This document shows, piece after piece, positions 26,917 to 35,662 of a DNA stretch of 64,000 nucleotides (position 1 is its first letter; every line of letters begins with the position of its first letter). The notes beneath the pieces were generated by a model. The model was not told the DNA's origin. It saw nothing but the letters and a program-made list of their open reading frames with translations, and did no database searches. Both the position numbers and the translations under genes were made by a program. This stretch comes from Bacteroides caecigallinarum (GTDB taxonomy: Bacteria > Bacteroidota > Bacteroidia > Bacteroidales > Bacteroidaceae): NCBI RefSeq assembly GCF_021531075.1, contig NZ_JADYTJ010000001.1, forward strand, positions 1 to 64,000, read 5' to 3'.

Positions 26917-28116
26917 TTATTTGTTGTTCAGAATATCCATAGTATCGCTGGCAATCATCAATTCTTCGTCAGTTGGGATAACTACAACTTTCACTTTTGA
27001 ATCGTCTGTAGAGATGATTGCTTCTTTTCCGCGTACTTTATTCTTTTCAGGGTCGATTTGAACACCTAAGAATCCTAATGTCTTGCATACACCTGCACGT
27101 GCTGTTGCCTGATTTTCACCTACACCACCAGTGAACAGGATTACGTCAACACCACCCATAGCTGCTGCGTAAGCACCGATGTATTTAGTAATACGATAGA
27201 AGTACATGTTTTCTGTAAGGATAGCACGTTCCTCACCTCTTGCTACTGCATCTTCCAGTTCGCGCATATCACTTGACTTTTCGAAGATACCAAGAACACC
27301 ACTCTTTTTGTTCAGCAGATTAGACATCTCGTCAGGAGTCATGCCTTCTTTCTTCATCATGTAAAGGATTGCACCTCCATCAATGTCACCACAACGAGTA
27401 CCCATCATAAGTCCTTCAAGTGGAGTAAGACCCATTGTTGTGTCAATACATTTACCGTCTTTTACAGCTGCTATAGAACCACCGTTACCAATGTGGCAAG
27501 TGATGATGCGGCTGCCTTCCTGTGGGATTCCAAGGTATTCGCATACACGTTTTGAAACGTAGCGGTGAGAAGTTCCGTGGAAACCATAGCGACGGATACC
27601 ATATTTTTCGAAATATTCGTAAGGTATTGGATAAAGATATGCATAGTCAGGCATAGTCTGATGGAATGCTGTATCGAAAACAGCTACCTGTGGAACTTCA
27701 GGCAATAGCTTCTGTACAGCATAGATACCCTTCAGGTTTGCAGGGTTATGAAGAGGACCAAGGTCGCAGCATTCTTCTACAGCTGCTATTACAGCGTCGT
27801 TAATAAGTACAGAACCGCTGAATTTTGTTCCTCCGTGAAGTACGCGGTGGCCCACTGCATTGATTTCGTGAAGGTTCTTAACTGCACCATATTCTTCATT
27901 TATCAGTGTATCGAATATAAACTGTACGCCAGTAGTATGTTCAGGAACGTCTTTTTCGATTACTTTCTTTTCACCGTTAGGCAAAGTGAGTTTCAGGAAA
28001 GAACCTGGAAGACCGATTTTTTCAATACCTCCTTGAGCAAGGATTTCTTTTGTAGTCATTTCAAACAATTTGTATTTGATTGAAGAACTACCACAATTGA
28101 GTACTAATATTTTCAT
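26917..28116 (-). CDS. ackA: Acetate kinase
   Basis: Makes ATP and acetate from acetyl phosphate, the energy-yielding end of mixed-acid fermentation. The signatures LNCGSSSIKY (residues 5-14) and the later GFHGTSHRYVS are exact. The length of 399 residues is standard. It lies 73 bases after pta and is probably co-transcribed, with a hairpin in between. Confidence 0.98.
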   Translation of the reverse strand: MKILVLNCGSSSIKYKLFEMTTKEILAQGGIEKIGLPGSFLKLTLPNGEKKVIEKDVPEHTTGVQFIFDTLINEEYGAVKNLHEINAVGHRVLHGGTKFSGSVLINDAVIAAVEECCDLGPLHNPANLKGIYAVQKLLPEVPQVAVFDTAFHQTMPDYAYLYPIPYEYFEKYGIRRYGFHGTSHRYVSKRVCEYLGIPQEGSRIITCHIGNGGSIAAVKDGKCIDTTMGLTPLEGLMMGTRCGDIDGGAILYMMKKEGMTPDEMSNLLNKKSGVLGIFEKSSDMRELEDAVARGEERAILTENMYFYRITKYIGAYAAAMGGVDVILFTGGVGENQATARAGVCKTLGFLGVQIDPEKNKVRGKEAIISTDDSKVKVVVIPTDEELMIASDTMDILNNK

Positions 28117-28134
28117 ATATAAAAAAAGTAATTA

Positions 28135-28168
28135 AAGCACAAAAGCCTTTCTACAGACCTTTGTGCTT
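28135..28168 (-). promoter_or_regulatory. Intercistronic hairpin between pta and ackA
   Basis: Arms 28135-28143 and 28160-28168 pair over 9 bp. On the minus strand the stem is followed, after a few bases, by a run of seven T residues just before the ackA start. It may be a leaky terminator, an RNA processing site or an mRNA stability element. Confidence 0.5.
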
Positions 28169-28189
28169 ATAGAAAAAGTTAATAGTCTG

Positions 28190-29203
28190 TTAATTTTGAG
28201 ATTTTGCTGCAATAGCCTGATTTGCAGTAATTGCAATCATCTTGTAAACATCATCAATGCTACATCCGCGTGACAAATCGTTTACCGGACGTGCTATACC
28301 TTGAAGGATTGGGCCGATAGCAGTAGCGTGACCAAGACGTTCAACAAGTTTGTAAGAAATGTTACCTACTTCCAGACATGGAACGATAAGTACGTTTGCT
28401 TTACCTGCGATTTCTGAACCTGGAGCCTTGCTGGCACCTACACGTGGAACCAAAGCTGCGTCAGCTTGAAGTTCACCGTCTATTTTCAGTTCAGGAGCCA
28501 TTTCCTTAGCAATCTTAAGTGCTTCAGTTACTTTGTCAACAACTTCGTGTTTTGCAGAACCCTTAGTTGAGAAACTCAACATGGCTACGCGTGGGTCGAT
28601 ACCTGCTACAGCCTGTGCAGTCTGTGCTGTACAAACGGCAATCTGTGCCAACTGGTTTGCGTCTGGAACCGGAGTAACGGCTACGTCTCCCATTACCAAT
28701 ACACCGTTGTCGCCACATTCAGGTGCGTGAGTCAACATCAACATGGCTCCTGATACACATGTAATGCCCGGAGCAGTCTTGATAATCTGAAGTGCAGGAC
28801 GAAGAACATCGCCTGTAGTATTGCGTGCACCTGCAAGCTGTCCGTCAGCATCTCCAGCTTTGATGATAAGGCATCCCAGGTAAAGAGGGTTCTTTACGAG
28901 TTCCTGAGCCTGTTCCATTGTCATGCCTTTTTTCTTGCGGAGTTCGAAAAGCAATTCTGCATATGCATCTTTCTTTTCGTGATTTTCCGGGTCGATAATA
29001 GTAGCCTTGTTAATGTTTCCCAAGCCCCATTCCTGAGCCAGTTTCATAATTTCTTCAGGGTTACCTAAAAGAATAAGGTCTGCAACACCGTCTGTCAATA
29101 TCTGATTGGCAGCTTTCAAAGTACGTTCTTCTGTTCCTTCTGGAAGAACAATGCGCTGTTTGTTAGATTTAGCGCGTTCAACGATTTGACTAATTAAATC
29201 CAT
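28190..29203 (-). CDS. pta: Phosphate acetyltransferase
   Basis: Converts acetyl-CoA and phosphate to acetyl phosphate. This is the short, single-domain Pta (337 residues) without the N-terminal regulatory DRTGG part. Conserved stretches include RIVLPEGTEERTL, YLGCLIIKAGDADGQLAGA and the C-terminal GILQGIARPVNDLSRGC. It is the first gene of the pta-ackA unit. A minus-strand -7 box TATTTTTG (29283-29276) lies 73 bases upstream, with a TTTG 24 bases further. Confidence 0.97.
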   Translation of the reverse strand: MDLISQIVERAKSNKQRIVLPEGTEERTLKAANQILTDGVADLILLGNPEEIMKLAQEWGLGNINKATIIDPENHEKKDAYAELLFELRKKKGMTMEQAQELVKNPLYLGCLIIKAGDADGQLAGARNTTGDVLRPALQIIKTAPGITCVSGAMLMLTHAPECGDNGVLVMGDVAVTPVPDANQLAQIAVCTAQTAQAVAGIDPRVAMLSFSTKGSAKHEVVDKVTEALKIAKEMAPELKIDGELQADAALVPRVGASKAPGSEIAGKANVLIVPCLEVGNISYKLVERLGHATAIGPILQGIARPVNDLSRGCSIDDVYKMIAITANQAIAAKSQN

Positions 29204-29388
29204 GTTGATTTATGTTTTTATAAAATGTAATTATCTTTGTTCCGTTTGCGTTAACGGTTTTTTCTTATTCCGATGCAAAAATACTTATTTTTGTAATATC
29301 TAGTTTGCAAAATACAAACTTTTTTTCTCTAAAGAGGACATTTTATACATGTTTAAGGACATAATAGGTTTTTTTGAAGGTCTAATCG

Positions 29389-29417
29389 TTTGTTTTCTGT
29401 GCTAATGCATAAATTTG
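29389..29417 (+). promoter_or_regulatory. Putative lrgA promoter
   Basis: TTTG (29389-29392), 17 bases, TAAATTTG (29410-29417). The -7 box is exact and the spacing is slightly short. It starts a leader of about 25 bases. Confidence 0.5.
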
Positions 29418-29446
29418 CACCGGTTTTCAATAGAATAATTTAAGGT

Positions 29447-29797
29447 ATGATTCGTCAATGTTCTATCCTTTTTGGATGTATGGCCTTAGGTGAACTGGTA
29501 GTTTACCTGACTGGTGTTAAATTGCCTTCTAGTATTATAGGCATGTTACTTCTTACGTTATTTTTGTCGCTTGGATGGGTGAAACTTGAGTGGGTTCAGG
29601 GATTGTCCGATTTTCTTGTGGCAAATCTTGGATTCTTCTTTGTGCCTTCCGGTGTGGCTCTGATGCTGTATTTTGATATTATACAAGCTCAGTTTTGGCC
29701 TATAGTCATAGCTACATTGGTAAGTACGGTTTTAGTGTTGGTAGTAACAGGGTGGGTTCATCAAATAGTTCGCAAATATGGATTTCCTAGAAAATAA
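29447..29797 (+). CDS. lrgA: CidA/LrgA family membrane protein
   Basis: Small integral membrane protein of 116 residues with four predicted helices; LPSSIIGMLLLTLFLSLG is the family core. It was first described as holin-like; later work on relatives in Bacillus and Streptococcus linked the LrgA/LrgB pair to pyruvate uptake. It overlaps the lrgB start by 20 bases, so the two proteins are made together. Confidence 0.9.
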   Translation: MIRQCSILFGCMALGELVVYLTGVKLPSSIIGMLLLTLFLSLGWVKLEWVQGLSDFLVANLGFFFVPSGVALMLYFDIIQAQFWPIVIATLVSTVLVLVVTGWVHQIVRKYGFPRK

Positions 29798-30473
29798 ATT
29801 TTTTCTTCTGGCCATTACTTTTGGTTTCTTTTTTATTTCAAAACTTTTACAGAAGAAAACAGGATGGGTATTGCTTAATCCTATCCTTTTGGCAGTGGCA
29901 ATGCTGATATGCTTTTTAAAGGTCAGTGGCGTATCGTATGAGAAATATCAGGATGCAGGTTCATTGGTGGAATTCTGGTTACGTCCTGCTGTGGTAGCAT
30001 TGGGAGTTCCTCTTTACTTACAGTTACGTATGATTAAGAAACAGTTGCTTCCTATTATATTGTCGCAGTTGGCTGGTTGTATAGTTGGACTGATTTCTGT
30101 CACTGTAGTTGCAAAGCTGCTTGGAGCTACTCCTGAAGTGATAATGTCACTTGCTCCTAAATCAGTAACAACTCCTATTGCAATGGAAGTGTCATCAGCA
30201 GTAGGTGGAATACCTTCTCTTACAGCAGCGGTTGTGATAGTTGTGGGACTTTTTGGTGCAATATTTGGCTTCAAAGTTTTGCAGGTGGGACATGTACACA
30301 GTCCTATAGCTCAAGGACTTTCTATGGGAACAGCTACGCATGCAGTCGGTACGTCGCGTGCGATGGAAGTAAGCGGAAAGTATGGAGCGTATGCTAGCCT
30401 TGGACTTACTCTGAACGGAATATTTACAGCATTACTCTCGCCTTATATATTACATTTGATAGGGCTTTATTGA
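29778..30473 (+). CDS. lrgB: LrgB family membrane protein
   Basis: Partner of LrgA, 231 residues and about six to seven helices. The family motif LAPKSVTTPIAMEVSSAVGGIP and the following GLFGAIFG are clear, as is the late GTATHAVGTSRAMEV. Its position, divergent from pta-ackA over a shared 243-base spacer, supports a link to pyruvate/acetate metabolism rather than lysis. That link is an inference. Confidence 0.92.
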   Translation: MDFLENKFFLLAITFGFFFISKLLQKKTGWVLLNPILLAVAMLICFLKVSGVSYEKYQDAGSLVEFWLRPAVVALGVPLYLQLRMIKKQLLPIILSQLAGCIVGLISVTVVAKLLGATPEVIMSLAPKSVTTPIAMEVSSAVGGIPSLTAAVVIVVGLFGAIFGFKVLQVGHVHSPIAQGLSMGTATHAVGTSRAMEVSGKYGAYASLGLTLNGIFTALLSPYILHLIGLY

Positions 30474-30549
30474 CTCATGGATATTTTGTTTTGCTAGACT
30501 TATCTAACTTTATTAACTTCTTAACTTCATAAAATTAACTCTTTATAAT

Positions 30550-31437
30550 ATGGATTTCAGACGTCTTGATATAGAAGATAAACAGACAGTACAGAGATAT
30601 ACGCTCAAAAGTAAACGTCGTAACTGCGATTTGACATTTGCCAATCTCTACAGTTGGCGTTTCCTTTATCTTACTGAGATTGCTGAGTCTGGAGGTTTCC
30701 TGTCATTCAGATTTTATGTCGACGGAGAACTTTCGTACATGTTGCCTGTTGGTGAGGGCGATATCAGTCCTGTAATAGAGGAGTTAATGGCAGATGCCAG
30801 AGTAAAAGGTGTTCCTTTTGTGATGTACGGAGTATGTAAAGAAAGTTGTGATGAGTTGGAAAGCCTTTTCCCAGGGATATTTAAATTTACAGCCGATCGT
30901 GATTACTCTGATTATCTATATCTGCGTTCGGATCTTTCTTCTTTGGTTGGGAAAAAATTCCAACCTAAACGTAATCATATAAATAAGTTCCGTAATAATT
31001 ATCCTGGATTTGAGTTCAGGCCTCTTACACGTGATTTGATTCCTGAATGTATAAAACTGGAGTCTGTTTGGTGTAAGGCTAATAATTGTAGTGAAGACGA
31101 GGCTCTGCAGAATGAACGAAAATCCATGAATGCTGCATTGCGCAATTTTGAAGATCTTGATATTATTGGAGGTGTATTGATGGTGGACGGAAAAATAGTA
31201 GCTTTCACATATGGTGCGCCTGTCAACAATGAAACTTTCGACACCTGTGTGGAAAAGGCAGACACGGACTATGAAGGTGCCTACGCCATGATAAACAATG
31301 AGTTTGCAAAAATGATCCCAGAACAGTACATATATATAAATAGAGAAGAAGACCTTGGGCTTGATGGATTAAGAAAAGCCAAAATGTCATATCAGCCACA
31401 TCTGCTACTTGAGAAATATAAACTGGAACTGAAATGA
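30550..31437 (+). CDS. DUF2156 / phosphatidylglycerol lysyltransferase-like protein
   Basis: Soluble 295-residue protein with a double GNAT-like fold (DUF2156), related to the catalytic domain of MprF. Recognisable parts are the N-terminal TFANLYSWRF, KKFQPKRNHINKFRNNYPGFEF in the middle, and YINREEDLGLDGLRKAKMSYQP at the end. There are no membrane helices, so it is not a full MprF. The acceptor is unknown. It overlaps the next gene by 4 bases. Confidence 0.85.
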   Translation: MDFRRLDIEDKQTVQRYTLKSKRRNCDLTFANLYSWRFLYLTEIAESGGFLSFRFYVDGELSYMLPVGEGDISPVIEELMADARVKGVPFVMYGVCKESCDELESLFPGIFKFTADRDYSDYLYLRSDLSSLVGKKFQPKRNHINKFRNNYPGFEFRPLTRDLIPECIKLESVWCKANNCSEDEALQNERKSMNAALRNFEDLDIIGGVLMVDGKIVAFTYGAPVNNETFDTCVEKADTDYEGAYAMINNEFAKMIPEQYIYINREEDLGLDGLRKAKMSYQPHLLLEKYKLELK

Positions 31438-32447
31438 AAGAGCAAGTAAAAGCTTTATGGAAATTATGTTTCCCTGACGATACTGATGATTTCGTCGAAT
31501 TGTATTTTTCTTCAAGATATAATGACGAAATAAACAGTGCCATTGTTGAAGACGGTAGGGTTGTGTCAGCACTCCAAAGAATACCATATCCTATGCAATA
31601 TATAGATAAGGTTATTCCCGTGGCATATATATCAGGAGCTTGCACTCATCCGGAATTCCGTTCAAGAGGCTTGATGTCTCGACTTCTTGATGATGCACAC
31701 AGAAAGATGTATGCAGATGGCAAATATCTATCTCTTTTGATACCGGCAAATGAAGGCCTTGTGGCTTATTATGCCAAATCTGGATATGAAGTTACTTTTC
31801 AACAGAAAACAAAGTTATTAACAGGTATGTGTAAAACTGTTGATAACTCTAGAAGCGGATTGATATTCAGAGAGTTGGAGCTGTTGGGAAAAGATTATTA
31901 CGATGTGTCTGACTTTGTTAATAGGCAGTTATTAACATTTTCTGCAAGTGTTCTGCATACTTTGCTGGATATTAAAATAATATTGTCAGATCTTCATCTT
32001 TCTGGCGGTCAGGCGTGGTGTGCATATACTGAAAGTGGCAATATTTGTGCTGTAGTATTTCTTGTTGCTGCTTATAATAATGTAGTTATAAAGGAATTGC
32101 TGGCTACTGATAAGCAGACAGAAACAGCTATGATTGATTTTGTATTGAACCATTATTCTATATCTCATGCAGAGAAGTCTTCGCCTTGTGGTATGTCTCG
32201 GGTTATAAATGTGTGCCGTATGCTTGAGATTGTAGCCTCCGTAATGGATGGAAGGCACTTAGTCGAAATATATGGTGATGATGTTATTACCGAAAATAAT
32301 GGCCTATACATTATAGAAGGAGGTGCATGCAGAAGACTTTATACTCATGTCAGTAATACAAATTCTGTACATAGAATACATATTAACAGTCTTTCGTCAT
32401 GGCTATTTCATGATATGAAACCTTACATGAGTCTTATGCTTGATTGA
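31434..32447 (+). CDS. GNAT family acetyltransferase
   Basis: A 337-residue protein with an N-terminal GNAT domain. The acetyl-CoA loop is near residues 66-82 (ACTHPEFRSRGLMSRLL), and the middle and C-terminal parts resemble the Eis-like multi-domain layout with a sterol-carrier-like end. The target is not known. It is coupled to the DUF2156 gene by an ATGA overlap and shares 14 bases with the convergent cdaA gene at its 3' end. Confidence 0.87.
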   Translation: MKEQVKALWKLCFPDDTDDFVELYFSSRYNDEINSAIVEDGRVVSALQRIPYPMQYIDKVIPVAYISGACTHPEFRSRGLMSRLLDDAHRKMYADGKYLSLLIPANEGLVAYYAKSGYEVTFQQKTKLLTGMCKTVDNSRSGLIFRELELLGKDYYDVSDFVNRQLLTFSASVLHTLLDIKIILSDLHLSGGQAWCAYTESGNICAVVFLVAAYNNVVIKELLATDKQTETAMIDFVLNHYSISHAEKSSPCGMSRVINVCRMLEIVASVMDGRHLVEIYGDDVITENNGLYIIEGGACRRLYTHVSNTNSVHRIHINSLSSWLFHDMKPYMSLMLD

Positions 32448-33219
32448 TGTACTCGTTCGTAAGCATTCTTTCCAGTCCCTCGGCATTCAATTTTAGATAA
32501 AACTCACCTTTGTAGGCTATTGAGATGCCACCGGTTTCCTCGGAAACTATAATAGCCAACGCATCAGTTTCCTGTGATACTCCAAGTGCTGCACGGTGTC
32601 GCAATCCAAGTTCTTTTGGTATATTTAGGTTATGGGAAACCGGAAGAATGCATCCGGCAGCCTTAATTCTTTTTCCGCTTATTATCATAGCCCCATCATG
32701 AAGCGGACTGTTCTTGAAGAAAATATTTTCTATCAGACGCTGGTTGATATTTGCATCTATTACATCTCCGGTCATAACTATATTGTCCAATGGAACATCT
32801 TTTTCCAATACTATAAGTGCTCCTACTTTACCTTTACCCATATTGAGACATGCCATGACAATAGGCATAATATCGTTTTTGTCGCTTTCGTTGTATTTTT
32901 TCCCTTTAAGAAACCTGAACAGACTGTTTGTGCGATATCTTGAACCTAGAGTAAGTAAGAATTGTCTGATTTCGTCTTGAAACAGCACGATAAGAGCTAT
33001 TACTCCTACACTTACAAGTTTATCGAATATCGAACCTAGCAGGCGCATTTGTAGCACTTGCGATACTATCACCCATATTATGATGAAGACTAATATACCG
33101 ATAAAAATGTTTATCGAACCTGAAGATTTCATTACCTTATAAGTCTTGTAGAGGATGAAAGCTACAAGCAATATGTCAAGTATATCTTTCAGGCTTATTA
33201 TACTTAAATCAAACGGCAT
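32434..33219 (-). CDS. cdaA: Diadenylate cyclase CdaA
   Basis: Membrane-bound enzyme that makes cyclic di-AMP from two ATP. Three N-terminal helices (about 12-85) are followed by the DAC domain with the catalytic DGA (175-177) and RHR (207-209) motifs. The 261-residue length fits CdaA. It lies downstream of folP, separated by a repeat-rich 94-base spacer. No CdaR/YbbR-like regulator is adjacent. Its 3' end overlaps the convergent GNAT gene. Confidence 0.95.
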   Translation of the reverse strand: MPFDLSIISLKDILDILLVAFILYKTYKVMKSSGSINIFIGILVFIIIWVIVSQVLQMRLLGSIFDKLVSVGVIALIVLFQDEIRQFLLTLGSRYRTNSLFRFLKGKKYNESDKNDIMPIVMACLNMGKGKVGALIVLEKDVPLDNIVMTGDVIDANINQRLIENIFFKNSPLHDGAMIISGKRIKAAGCILPVSHNLNIPKELGLRHRAALGVSQETDALAIIVSEETGGISIAYKGEFYLKLNAEGLERMLTNEYINQA

Positions 33220-33345
33220 TTTTGTAATTAAGAATTAATGATTAATAATTAAGTTCTTAAGTTTTTAGTTATTAGTTTTTAGAACCATGCGGGTGGGGAC
33301 TAACAACCAAGAACTAACAACCAACAACTAACTTACAATATATCT
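33218..33345. repeat. AT-rich repeat element between folP and cdaA
   Basis: Low-complexity tract made of copies of a ttagttgtt-like unit on one side and taaaaactaataact-like units on the other, read on the minus strand, joined by a GC-richer link (about 33286-33300). The two sides can pair with G-U wobbles into a long hairpin, followed by a palindromic aattaat-type stretch. The last codons of folP, including its stop, lie inside it. It resembles dispersed intergenic repeats of Bacteroidales genomes, judged by look only. Confidence 0.55.
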
Positions 33346-34165
33346 TCACTGCCTCACAGGCCTCCTTTACATCGTGTACTCTCAGTATGTTCGCACCTTT
33401 CATCAGTGATATGGTGTTCAGTGCAGTCGTTCCATTCAGTGCATCTTCAGGAGAGTTGTCAAGTAGTTTATATATCATTGATTTTCTGGATATACCTACC
33501 AGTACAGGAAGCTCAAATATCTGTAACTCTTCCAGTTTGTTCATTAACATATAATTATGTTCCAGCGTTTTCCCAAATCCAAAGCCGGGATCGATTATGA
33601 TGTCCTTTCCTCCGAGGTCGCGCATTTTCTGTACTTTTTCGGAAAAGTAGTATATCACTTCTTTTACCACGTTTTCGTATTCTGGATTTTTCTGCATATC
33701 CTGTGGTGTCCCTTTCATATGCGTCATTATGTATGGTACTCCCAGTTTTGCAGCAGTAGGCATCATGTTATCGTCCATACAGCCTGCAGATATATCATTT
33801 ATTATTGCCACGCCGTGTTCTTCCACACACATCTTTGCTATGTCAGCACGGAATGTATCTACGGAAATCACAGCTTCAGGTATCTCTCTGTTTAATAATG
33901 TAAGGGCATTTTTTAGCCTTGACATTTCTTCTTCAGTGGAAATGTTTTCTGCATCCGGTCTCGATGAGTATGCACCTATGTCTATAATGTCTCCACCTTC
34001 GTCAATTATCTCTCTGGCTCTCAGTAATATGTCTTCTTCCGATTGCTTTCTGCTTCCGGCGTAGAATGAGTCGGGAGTAACGTTCAGTATTCCCATTACT
34101 TTAGGACGTGTCAAGTCCATCAGATTGCCGTTTACATTGATATATCTTGCTATTTTGTTTTCCAT
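33314..34165 (-). CDS. folP: Dihydropteroate synthase
   Basis: Joins p-aminobenzoate to the pterin diphosphate in folate synthesis; the target of sulfonamides. The signatures GILNVTPDSFYAG (residues 25-37) and DIGAYSSRPDA are intact, as are IIDPGFGFGKT and GISRKSMI. The final residues (KLVVGC) are encoded by the neighbouring repeat, so the natural C-terminus may have been changed by it. A minus-strand -7 box TACATTTG (34197-34190) lies 25 bases upstream. It precedes cdaA. Confidence 0.95.
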   Translation of the reverse strand: MENKIARYINVNGNLMDLTRPKVMGILNVTPDSFYAGSRKQSEEDILLRAREIIDEGGDIIDIGAYSSRPDAENISTEEEMSRLKNALTLLNREIPEAVISVDTFRADIAKMCVEEHGVAIINDISAGCMDDNMMPTAAKLGVPYIMTHMKGTPQDMQKNPEYENVVKEVIYYFSEKVQKMRDLGGKDIIIDPGFGFGKTLEHNYMLMNKLEELQIFELPVLVGISRKSMIYKLLDNSPEDALNGTTALNTISLMKGANILRVHDVKEACEAVKIYCKLVVGC

Positions 34166-34242
34166 TTAGAAGCTTGCATAATGATGGTACAAATGTACAT
34201 ACAATAATTTATTTTTTATTGATTTGCGATTGATTTTTCATT

Positions 34243-34250
34243 TATCTTTG
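34243..34250 (+). promoter_or_regulatory. murF -7 box
   Basis: TATCTTTG, 27 bases before the murF ATG; a TTTG at 34223-34226 is 16 bases upstream, shorter than the usual spacing. Confidence 0.5.
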
Positions 34251-34276
34251 CGTCACGTATTAAATTGTATTTTAAA

Positions 34277-35572
34277 ATGGAAACTTCACAATTGTATAAA
34301 TACTTTCTTGAGTGTGGAAAGGTTACAACTGACACTCGCGATTGTCCTGCAGGCTCAATGTTTATAGCTCTGAAAGGAGCCAGCTTCAATGGAAATACTT
34401 TTGCATCGCAAGCCATAGCCAATGGTTGCCGATATGCTATAGTAGATGAGGCTGAATATGCCAATGATACAGAGGGACGCATTCTTCTTGTGGATGACTG
34501 TCTTAAGGCATTGCAGGATTTGGCGGCATGGCATCGCCGTATATTGGGTACTAAAATGATAGGCATCACAGGTACCAATGGAAAGACTACTACTAAGGAA
34601 CTGATAGCTGCAGTTCTAAAAGAGAAATACAATGTTCTTTATACTCAAGGTAATCTGAATAATCACATCGGAGTTCCTCTTACATTGCTTAAACTTACTT
34701 CAGATCACGAAATGGCTGTGGTGGAGATGGGGGCAAACCATCCTGGTGAGATAAAGACTCTTGTAAATATAGCATGTCCTGACTATGGTATAATAACCAA
34801 TGTTGGTAAAGCGCATCTTGAAGGATTCGGCTCGTTTGAGGGGGTTATCCGTACGAAAAGCGAATTGTACGATTATCTTCGTGACAATGGTGGAAAAATC
34901 TTTATACAGAATGAAAATCCATATCTCAATTCCATAGCAGGCGGACTGGAATGTATCCGTTATGGTGCAGAAGATGGACTTTATGTTTCTGGAAAGGTTC
35001 TTTCATGTTCTCCATATTTATTGTTTGAATGGAAATCTGATAGTAATGTTTGTGAAGTTCAGACTCATTTAATAGGCTCGTATAATATAGACAATGCTCT
35101 GGCGGCAGTGACTATAGGCCGATATTTTGGCGTTTCGGACGATAGTATTTGCCATGCCCTGTCTACATATGAGCCTCGCAACAATCGCTCTCAATTAATC
35201 GAAGCTGGAGATAACCGCCTCGTAGTAGATGCTTATAATGCTAATCCTACAAGTATGGCTGCAGCTTTGGAAAACTTCCGTATGATTGAGGCTGATCATA
35301 AAATGGTGATTTTGGGTGATATGAAAGAACTGGGAGAAAGTAGTCTGGAGGAACATCAAAAGATTGTTGACGTGTTGGCAGATTGCGGTTTTGAAAGGGT
35401 TATTTTGGTAGGTCCGGAATTCGGAAAGACTATAAATTCTTTCGAACATTATGAAAATGCTGATGAAGTATATTCAAAACTATCGTTAGATATGCCTAAG
35501 GATTATATGATACTAATCAAAGGCTCCAACAGTATGAAGTTGGCTTTACTGGCAGAAAAACTTCAGAAATAA
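34277..35572 (+). CDS. murF: UDP-N-acetylmuramoyl-tripeptide--D-Ala-D-Ala ligase
   Basis: Last cytoplasmic ligase of peptidoglycan precursor synthesis; it adds D-Ala-D-Ala. The Mur ligase ATP loop GTNGKTTT is at residues 99-106, EMGANHPGEI and NVGKAHLEGFGS follow, and the C-terminal domain contains VVDAYNANPTSM and LGDMKELG. The start is the ATG at 34277; an in-frame TTG at 34265 is too close to the promoter. It stands alone rather than in a dcw cluster. Confidence 0.96.
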   Translation: METSQLYKYFLECGKVTTDTRDCPAGSMFIALKGASFNGNTFASQAIANGCRYAIVDEAEYANDTEGRILLVDDCLKALQDLAAWHRRILGTKMIGITGTNGKTTTKELIAAVLKEKYNVLYTQGNLNNHIGVPLTLLKLTSDHEMAVVEMGANHPGEIKTLVNIACPDYGIITNVGKAHLEGFGSFEGVIRTKSELYDYLRDNGGKIFIQNENPYLNSIAGGLECIRYGAEDGLYVSGKVLSCSPYLLFEWKSDSNVCEVQTHLIGSYNIDNALAAVTIGRYFGVSDDSICHALSTYEPRNNRSQLIEAGDNRLVVDAYNANPTSMAAALENFRMIEADHKMVILGDMKELGESSLEEHQKIVDVLADCGFERVILVGPEFGKTINSFEHYENADEVYSKLSLDMPKDYMILIKGSNSMKLALLAEKLQK

Positions 35573-35580
35573 TTATGTCT

Positions 35581-35653
35581 AAAGCAGCACTGCCATGTCA
35601 ATGCAAGTGAATTTTCATTGATTTGCATTATATTGAAGTGGAAGTGCTGCTTT
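35581..35653. terminator. Compound hairpin between murF and the HAD gene
   Basis: Outer arms aaagcagcact (35581-35591) and agtgctgcttt (35643-35653) pair perfectly. Inside, aatgcaa and ttgcatt form a second stem. It lies between converging genes and probably ends both transcripts. Confidence 0.75.
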
Positions 35654-35662
35654 ATTCTTGTT

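Noticed and set aside
34187-34198. Short palindrome gtacaaatgtac near the folP promoter as an operator
   Set aside because: Short and AT-rich; expected by chance, and it partly is the -7 box itself.
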